NCBI GenBank assembly: GCA_963926925.1
Contig: CAWUZD010000058.1
Location: 1 to 10,128 of the forward strand
Direction of reading: 5' to 3'
From: Paralactobacillus_A sp963926925
GTDB taxonomy: Bacteria; Bacillota; Bacilli; Lactobacillales; Lactobacillaceae
DNA: 10,128 bases
Position 1 is the stretch's first letter. Each line of letters starts with the position of its first letter. This document shows, in pieces, positions 7,174 to 10,128 of the stretch. Both the position numbers and the translations under genes were made by a program. The notes under the pieces were generated by a model. It was not told where the DNA came from. It did no database searches and saw only the letters and a program-made list of their open reading frames with translations.

Positions 7174-7479
7174 TAATTTGGCAAGCATGATAACAACAAA
7201 GTTAGTGGTACTAAAAACTAAGCCAAAAATAATTAAAGTGATAATTACTAATTGCCAACGGGGCATGAGAGCAAGATGGTATTGGTAATTGAGTGGAAGG
7301 TTAAGGTCAACAAAGTTGGGTGTCCATGAGTAAAATAAGCCCCAAAAACTAATGAAGGCCTTTGGATAAGCAATATGACTATCTTGATGACGTATTGTAT
7401 GGATTAAAATAATACCAAAACTTAGTTCAAGCATTGCTGAAAATACAAAAAAGATATTGTTTAATAAGTAATCTACCAT
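7156..7479 (-). CDS. Small membrane protein of unknown function
   Basis: I do not recognise this 107-residue protein. Hydrophobic stretches at about 5-27 and 74-99 look like membrane helices; a third weaker one (AFISFWGLFYSW, about 41-52) may be membrane-embedded. The chain ends in a basic tail (LLTRHR), and the region after the first helix contains charged residues (IRHQDSH). No enzyme motif is visible. The ATG at 7479 has no good Shine-Dalgarno, so the start is uncertain; Met16 is an in-frame alternative but has no better site. Its stop overlaps that of the TSUP gene on the other strand. The residue pattern, hydrophobic with spaced charges, supports a real gene rather than a chance frame. 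Confidence 0.6.
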   Translation of the reverse strand: MVDYLLNNIFFVFSAMLELSFGIILIHTIRHQDSHIAYPKAFISFWGLFYSWTPNFVDLNLPLNYQYHLALMPRWQLVIITLIIFGLVFSTTNFVVIMLAKLLTRHR

Positions 7480-7572
7480 AATTTAAAATCAACCATTTCT
7501 ATTTTTATCATCAATTAATAATAGCAAAAAAGCATTTGTTTTAATACATAAAGTTTAATTTAGAGGAAGATT

Positions 7573-7872
7573 ATGATGCAAAATGATGATCATAAATTTA
7601 AATCATTAGCTGAATTAGCATATTATCTTAAAATTTTGGCAATGGTTTCTTTTTGCCTAAATGGTCAAAAGTGGGTATTAGAGCCAATTATTACTAATGA
7701 TCAGCATGTTAAAGGTTGGCAATTTACTAATAAGAATACTAATCAACAATTTATGGTAAAAGCACAAGGTGCAATTTGGGATTATGATGAAGTAAATCGT
7801 GTTTTGGATTATCCATTTGATGAACAGGGTAGTTTAAGAACACAGTGGCAAAAAATCAATCTTATATATTAG
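7573..7872 (+). CDS. Hypothetical 99-residue protein
   Basis: Not recognised. A soluble-looking small protein with an N-terminal helical part (SLAELAYYLKILAMVSFCLNG, 11-31) followed by a probable beta-rich part with aromatic residues (KWVLEPIITND, GWQFTNKNT, AIWDYDEV). There is no signal peptide, no metal motif and no membrane helix long enough to be sure. AGAGGA at 7562-7567 is a good ribosome binding site. It is 5 bases before the first ATG (7573) and 8 bases before the second (7576), so translation may well start at the second Met. It is divergent from the preceding membrane gene. No terminator directly follows; the first one is at 8013-8042, about 140 bases further on. Confidence 0.65.
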   Translation: MMQNDDHKFKSLAELAYYLKILAMVSFCLNGQKWVLEPIITNDQHVKGWQFTNKNTNQQFMVKAQGAIWDYDEVNRVLDYPFDEQGSLRTQWQKINLIY

Positions 7873-7948
7873 TATTATAATTATTATAAAATTATTAAAG
7901 TTATAATATAGGATTATGATATAGCAATTATTAACATATAATCAAAGT

Positions 7949-8042
7949 ATATCCTAATATTTTTGTTAGAAACATTTTCAGTTTTTATGAAAATCTCCTC
8001 TTCAAAATCAGGGCAAAGTATCGCAGATACTTTGCTTTTTTT
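7949..8042 (+). ncRNA. Candidate small regulatory RNA (or structured 3' UTR)
   Basis: Between the 99-residue gene and a strong terminator lie about 140 bases with no reading frame. A -10-like TATAAT is at 7937-7942 with only a weak -35 (TTATGA, 7914-7919). A transcript starting near 7949 would hold a stem-loop (ATTTTCA 7974-7980 with TGAAAAT 7988-7994), then a single-stranded CTCCTCTTC stretch (7995-8003), then the terminator hairpin. Stem-loop, C/U-rich anti-Shine-Dalgarno stretch and terminator is the usual plan of Firmicute trans-acting small RNAs. It could equally be the 3' UTR of the upstream gene; no known RNA family is recognised. Confidence 0.33.
8013..8042 (+). terminator. Intrinsic terminator
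   Basis: GCAAAGTATC (8013-8022), loop GCA, GATACTTTGC (8026-8035): a perfect 10-bp stem followed by seven T (8036-8042). Classic Rho-independent terminator on the plus strand, ending the transcript of the 99-residue gene and/or the candidate small RNA. Confidence 0.92.
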
Positions 8043-8044
8043 AT

Positions 8045-8050
8045 TATAAT
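8045..8050 (+). promoter_or_regulatory. Possible -10 box for the 49-residue gene
   Basis: A perfect TATAAT lies just after the terminator, 28 bases before the ATG at 8078. No convincing -35 is present at 16-18 bases, because that position falls inside the terminator stem. It is the only promoter candidate for the small gene downstream; otherwise that gene depends on read-through. Confidence 0.3.
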
Positions 8051-8077
8051 GTAATACCTTGTAAATGAGATGATTAA

Positions 8078-8227
8078 ATGAATAACAACGATGAACTATG
8101 TGAAAAGTTACAAGATGAACTTAATGAGTTAATGGAATTATTAGATGATCACTTAATAACTATTGATGAATATGAATTATCAAAACGAATAATTAAAAGA
8201 ATAGAATTTGATAAAAAACATAAATAA
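8078..8227 (+). CDS. 49-residue SHOCT-like microprotein
   Basis: A short frame encoding 49 residues, MNNNDELCEKLQDELNELM to FDKKHK. It is preceded by GAGATGAT (8067-8074), a 7/8 match to the extended Shine-Dalgarno GAGGTGAT, at normal spacing. The centre, LMELLDDHLITIDEYELSKRII, follows the SHOCT pattern (leucine-rich helix, then a turn of type L-I-T-x-[DE]-E-[YF], then a second helix with Lys). SHOCT is a short helical-hairpin domain usually found at protein C-termini and thought to aid oligomerisation; free-standing copies are known. The N-terminal half is acidic and the tail basic. It sits between two terminators, so it is likely its own unit. Resemblance is by eye only; the function is unknown. 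Confidence 0.6.
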   Translation: MNNNDELCEKLQDELNELMELLDDHLITIDEYELSKRIIKRIEFDKKHK

Positions 8228-8258
8228 AAGCACATCAATGTTCAACATCAATGTGCTT
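8228..8258. terminator. Terminator of the tRNA-Ser gene, shared with the 49-residue gene
   Basis: On the minus strand, AAGCACAT-TG-ATGT, loop TGA, ACAT-TG-ATGTGCTT folds as a 14-bp stem in which the two TG steps form G-U wobbles, followed by TTTTATTT. On the plus strand the same step becomes C-A mismatches, so the hairpin is stronger in the tRNA direction. It abuts the stop codon of the 49-residue gene and may weakly terminate that too. It contains a direct repeat ACATCAATGT at 8232-8241 and 8245-8254. Confidence 0.7.
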
Positions 8259-8276
8259 AATTTTACATATTATCAA

Positions 8277-8364
8277 CGGAGAGTACAGGATTTGAACCTG
8301 CGCGCCAACATTAGTTGGTTCGCCGGATTTCGAGTCCGGTGCATTACCGCTCTGCCAACTCTCC
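8277..8364 (-). tRNA. tRNA-Ser(CGA)
   Basis: An 88-base tRNA on the minus strand. Acceptor GGAGAGT pairs with ACTCTCC (8278-8284), and the discriminator is G. The anticodon stem is CCGGA/TCCGG with loop CTCGAAA, giving anticodon CGA (reads UCG). The long variable arm (CCAAC-TAAT-GTTGG) marks a class II tRNA, consistent with serine. The T-arm is GCAGG-TTCAAAT-CCTGT with one G-U pair. The CCA end is not encoded (TTG follows). A terminator lies 18 bases downstream. No phage or integrase scar is seen at its 3' end. Confidence 0.96.
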
Positions 8365-8376
8365 ACATACAGAAAA

Positions 8377-8404
8377 ATTATAGCAAATCTATTTAATAAA
8401 GCAA
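8377..8404 (-). promoter_or_regulatory. Promoter of the tRNA-Ser gene
   Basis: The minus strand has TATAAT (8382-8377) and TTGCTT (8404-8399) separated by 16 bases. Transcription would begin about 6 bases before the mature tRNA 5' end at 8364, a normal arrangement for tRNA genes. The -35 matches only 3/6. Confidence 0.55.
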
Positions 8405-8478
8405 GTAATTATCATAGGGCTTTGGGTGTGAATATATTATACTTATTAGTGAATACCATATAAGGAATTTTGATAATT

Positions 8479-9135
8479 ATGAAAACAAAAGATATTTATC
8501 AATCACCTGGTCTAGCTGGTTTGTTAACATTTATCGGTGGCTTTTTGGATTCATATTCATTTATCCAACGCGGTAATGTGTTATCAGGAGCGCAGACAGG
8601 AAATATTGTTTTATTAAGTGCGAGTTTAGCTTATCGGCAGTGGACAGCATTTTTTACTGATTTAGCTTCATTAATTGGTTTTGGTTTAGGTGCAATTATT
8701 ATTACTATTATTAATGAAAAACTTGATAATTACTCACGGATTGCGATTTTATGGCCGAACGTCGTGGTTTGTTTAATAATTGGTTTTTTGCCTAAGTCAT
8801 TTTCAAATATGATAATTGTTCTTTTTTTGTCATGTACACTAGCGATGCAAACAACAGCATTTAGTAGTGATCGTGGCGTTAGTTATAATGTTGTTTACTC
8901 AACGGGTAATTTTAAGCATTTCGCGATTTCGTGGAGTAAATACTTTTTAACACATGATAATACTTATTTACATGCTGGTTTAGTTTATATTGGCATTGTT
9001 GGTTGCTTTATTAGTGGCGCAGTTTTATCAGCAATTATTCAACAATTTATGCATTTGCGGACGATTTGGGTGGCAAGTGTTATTTTACTATTAATGATTA
9101 TTTATTATAGTCGCATATTAAAAAAGGAATCGTAA
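8479..9135 (+). CDS. YoaK/DUF1275 family membrane protein
   Basis: A 218-residue integral membrane protein of the DUF1275 (YoaK-like) family with about six hydrophobic segments. The family signature is at the N-terminus: GLLTFIGGFLDSYSFIQRGNVLSGAQTGNIVLLS, read here at residues 13-46. Its molecular role is not established; members are predicted permeases. Start choice: a TTG at 8470 is in frame, but the AAGGAATT site at 8462-8469 is then too close, while the ATG at 8479 lies 9 bases after it, so I use the ATG. A -10-like TATACT is at 8438-8443 without a clear -35. The stop codon sits in the loop of the terminator that follows. It converges on the ASCH gene. Confidence 0.87.
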   Translation: MKTKDIYQSPGLAGLLTFIGGFLDSYSFIQRGNVLSGAQTGNIVLLSASLAYRQWTAFFTDLASLIGFGLGAIIITIINEKLDNYSRIAILWPNVVVCLIIGFLPKSFSNMIIVLFLSCTLAMQTTAFSSDRGVSYNVVYSTGNFKHFAISWSKYFLTHDNTYLHAGLVYIGIVGCFISGAVLSAIIQQFMHLRTIWVASVILLLMIIYYSRILKKES

Positions 9136-9149
9136 TACGATTCCTTTTT
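9121..9149. terminator. Bidirectional terminator containing both facing stop codons
   Basis: AAAAAGGAATCGT (9121-9133), loop AAT, ACGATTCCTTTTT (9137-9149): a perfect 13-bp stem with A5 and T5 ends. The DUF1275 stop (9133-9135) lies at its loop, and the stop of the minus-strand ASCH gene (9148-9150) lies at its right foot. It should end both converging transcripts. Confidence 0.92.
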
Positions 9150-9543
9150 AGTATATTAACGGTTCAATAACAGCAGTTAACCATTGTTGGGCTACATCTG
9201 AATTAAGATCATGTTGCCATTCCCAACTGACACGATGAATTTTAGCATCATCAACAGTAAATAATTTTAATTGACCTTTCACTGGAAATGGTTCAATATG
9301 ATAAGACTTACCTTCAACAAATGGTGCTAGTTGCCAGCCATAATCATGCGGACCATATGTAATAATATCTTCTAAGTAAGCTACACATAGCGCATGACCA
9401 GCAATGTAACCACGTTTTTTATGCGCAGTGGCACAAATTAATAACGGACCGCAATAATTGGTTTGCCATGAACGGTATTCAATTGTTTTTTCACCAGTAA
9501 AAATCTCCCAGGCGTATTCGGGATGAATTGATAAAGCCATCAT
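9148..9543 (-). CDS. ASCH domain protein
   Basis: A 131-residue cytosolic protein with an ASCH (PUA-like beta-barrel) domain. The signature GEKTIEYRSW is at 17-26, preceded by SIHPEYAWEIF, and followed by GPLLICATAHKK and GYIAGHALCVAYLEDI. ASCH domains are thought to bind RNA or nucleotides, and some members are ribonucleases or amidohydrolases of modified cytidine; the activity here is unknown. The chosen start is the first of two adjacent ATGs (9543, 9540), 7 bases after the stop of the preceding gene, with GGGGGT overlapping that stop as a weak ribosome site. A longer frame to 9594 would run into the upstream gene and adds residues without family resemblance. It is the last gene of a three-gene minus-strand unit. 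Confidence 0.85.
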   Translation of the reverse strand: MMALSIHPEYAWEIFTGEKTIEYRSWQTNYCGPLLICATAHKKRGYIAGHALCVAYLEDIITYGPHDYGWQLAPFVEGKSYHIEPFPVKGQLKLFTVDDAKIHRVSWEWQHDLNSDVAQQWLTAVIEPLIY

Positions 9544-9550
9544 CGTTAGT

Positions 9551-9763
9551 TTACCCCCAAAAAGCATTTGCAATAATAGCGATGATTGTTGCAATAAATG
9601 TAATAATAATTGTCCGACCGGCTAAGCGCCGATTACGTTTTAATTTAAATAGCCAGGCAATTAACCACCAAATAATGCTAATTGCAAATAAACTACTTCC
9701 AATTAAAAATAGCCATAATGTCCATTGTCCCGTAAAACTAAGTTGCGAAACTGTTTTACTCAT
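9551..9763 (-). CDS. Small two-helix membrane protein
   Basis: An unrecognised 70-residue protein. A first membrane helix (about 16-38, rich in Trp, Leu, Ile) is followed by a strongly basic link, KLKRNRRLAGR (40-50), and a second helix (51-70, ending AFWG). The basic link should be cytoplasmic with both termini outside. I take the ATG at 9763, overlapping the end of the zinc-ribbon gene by 8 bases (ATGAGTAA). A GTG 15 bases earlier is also in frame, but neither has a strong Shine-Dalgarno, so coupled translation is likely. Seven bases separate it from the ASCH gene. The tight spacing on both sides argues it is real and works in the same unit. Confidence 0.65.
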   Translation of the reverse strand: MSKTVSQLSFTGQWTLWLFLIGSSLFAISIIWWLIAWLFKLKRNRRLAGRTIIITFIATIIAIIANAFWG

Positions 9764-10128
9764 GAGTGATGGCACCACTTTGTTGTAATAACTTTATTTT
9801 TCTTTCATTCCAAAAAGTATGTGACATGTCACGATAAAAGATTTTACTACCGCAATTAGGGCATATTTTAGTGCCATATGCTAAAACGGTATGGCAAACG
9901 GGGCACTTGAAGTTTTTATCTTCAGCTAATTTTTGCTTATTCTTCTTTTCTTCAGCAATTGTTGGCATTACTTGTGCTTCGCCATCTTCGTTAGTTGTTT
10001 CAGTAGCTGCCTTAGTTGACGCAGTTGGTGCTTGGGAGGTTGCTTTATCAACATCAACGCCTGATGTTTCTAACAAAGCACCACTCGTTTCAATCACATC
10101 ATCAGTGATATCTTTAATTTTATGTTTA
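9756..10128 (-). CDS. C-terminal zinc-ribbon protein, 5' end beyond window
   Basis: The frame is open to the right edge, so the gene starts outside the window; a GTG at 10097 is in frame but is probably internal. Visible, from the edge: KIKDITDDVIETSGALLETSG, likely helical; a low-complexity Ala/Thr/Glu linker (about 9985-10070); a lysine/glutamate-rich helix (EEKKNKQKLAEDK); then a zinc ribbon CPVC-x10-CPNC with four cysteines; and a tail with NERKIKLLQQSGAI. No membrane segment is visible in this part. Zinc ribbons of this kind bind metal and often serve as nucleic-acid or protein contacts. The role is unknown. It is the first visible gene of the unit with the 70-residue membrane protein and the ASCH gene. 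Confidence 0.8.
   Translation of the reverse strand, partial: KHKIKDITDDVIETSGALLETSGVDVDKATSQAPTASTKAATETTNEDGEAQVMPTIAEEKKNKQKLAEDKNFKCPVCHTVLAYGTKICPNCGSKIFYRDMSHTFWNERKIKLLQQSGAITHE

Noticed and set aside
7900..8100. Long open minus-strand frame with AGAGGAGA ahead of it
   Set aside because: It has no usable start codon after the purine-rich site, crosses the terminator hairpin and runs antisense to the 49-residue gene.
8232..8254. ACATCAATGT direct repeat as a CRISPR or iteron unit
   Set aside because: Only two copies, and they are explained by the terminator hairpin.
8277..8364. tRNA-Ser as an integration site for a mobile element
   Set aside because: No integrase and no duplicated tRNA 3' end were seen within the window.
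8208..8396. 62-residue plus-strand frame
   Set aside because: It lies over the minus-strand tRNA-Ser and its terminator.
9528..9788. 86-residue plus-strand frame
   Set aside because: Antisense to the small membrane protein and ASCH starts; no ribosome site.

Overview
This AT-rich window looks like the chromosome of a low-GC Gram-positive bacterium of the order Lactobacillales, most likely Lactobacillaceae. The basis is a PepX-type X-prolyl dipeptidyl aminopeptidase (a lactic acid bacterial hallmark), a Bacillus-type class I-alpha glutamine synthetase, strong AAGGAGG ribosome binding sites, a tRNA without an encoded CCA end, and several short Firmicute-type intrinsic terminators. I cannot name the species. 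It reads mostly as ordinary core chromosome. No insertion sequence, prophage, CRISPR array, rRNA or origin was seen.

Layout. (1) 1-2795, plus strand: a tight four-gene unit of glnA (cut by the left edge), queT, a small DUF2829/Tad2-like protein and a short-chain dehydrogenase/reductase. It ends at a perfect 16-bp terminator that also serves the facing pepX. (2) 2807-6198, minus strand: an IolS-like aldo/keto reductase followed by pepX. (3) 6199-6364: a divergent control region with a clear extended -10 promoter carrying an 8-bp direct repeat, and an inverted repeat on the reductase side. (4) 6365-7479: a TSUP (TauE/SafE) permease facing a small unknown membrane protein; the two reading frames overlap by 4 bases. 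(5) 7573-8364: an unknown 99-residue protein, an AT-rich stretch that may encode a small RNA, a 49-residue SHOCT-like microprotein and a tRNA-Ser(CGA) on the minus strand. (6) 8479-10128: a YoaK/DUF1275 membrane protein faces a minus-strand unit of a zinc-ribbon protein (cut by the right edge), a 70-residue membrane protein and an ASCH-domain protein; both sides end inside one terminator hairpin.

Functionally the window mixes nitrogen assimilation (glnA), queuosine precursor uptake (queT), use of proline-rich peptides (pepX) and general reductases with several uncharacterised small proteins. There is no strong sign of a new multi-gene system. The points most worth a second look are the Tad2-like gene inside a glnA operon, the possible small RNA at about 7949-8042, the SHOCT-like microprotein, and the zinc-ribbon / membrane / ASCH cluster.
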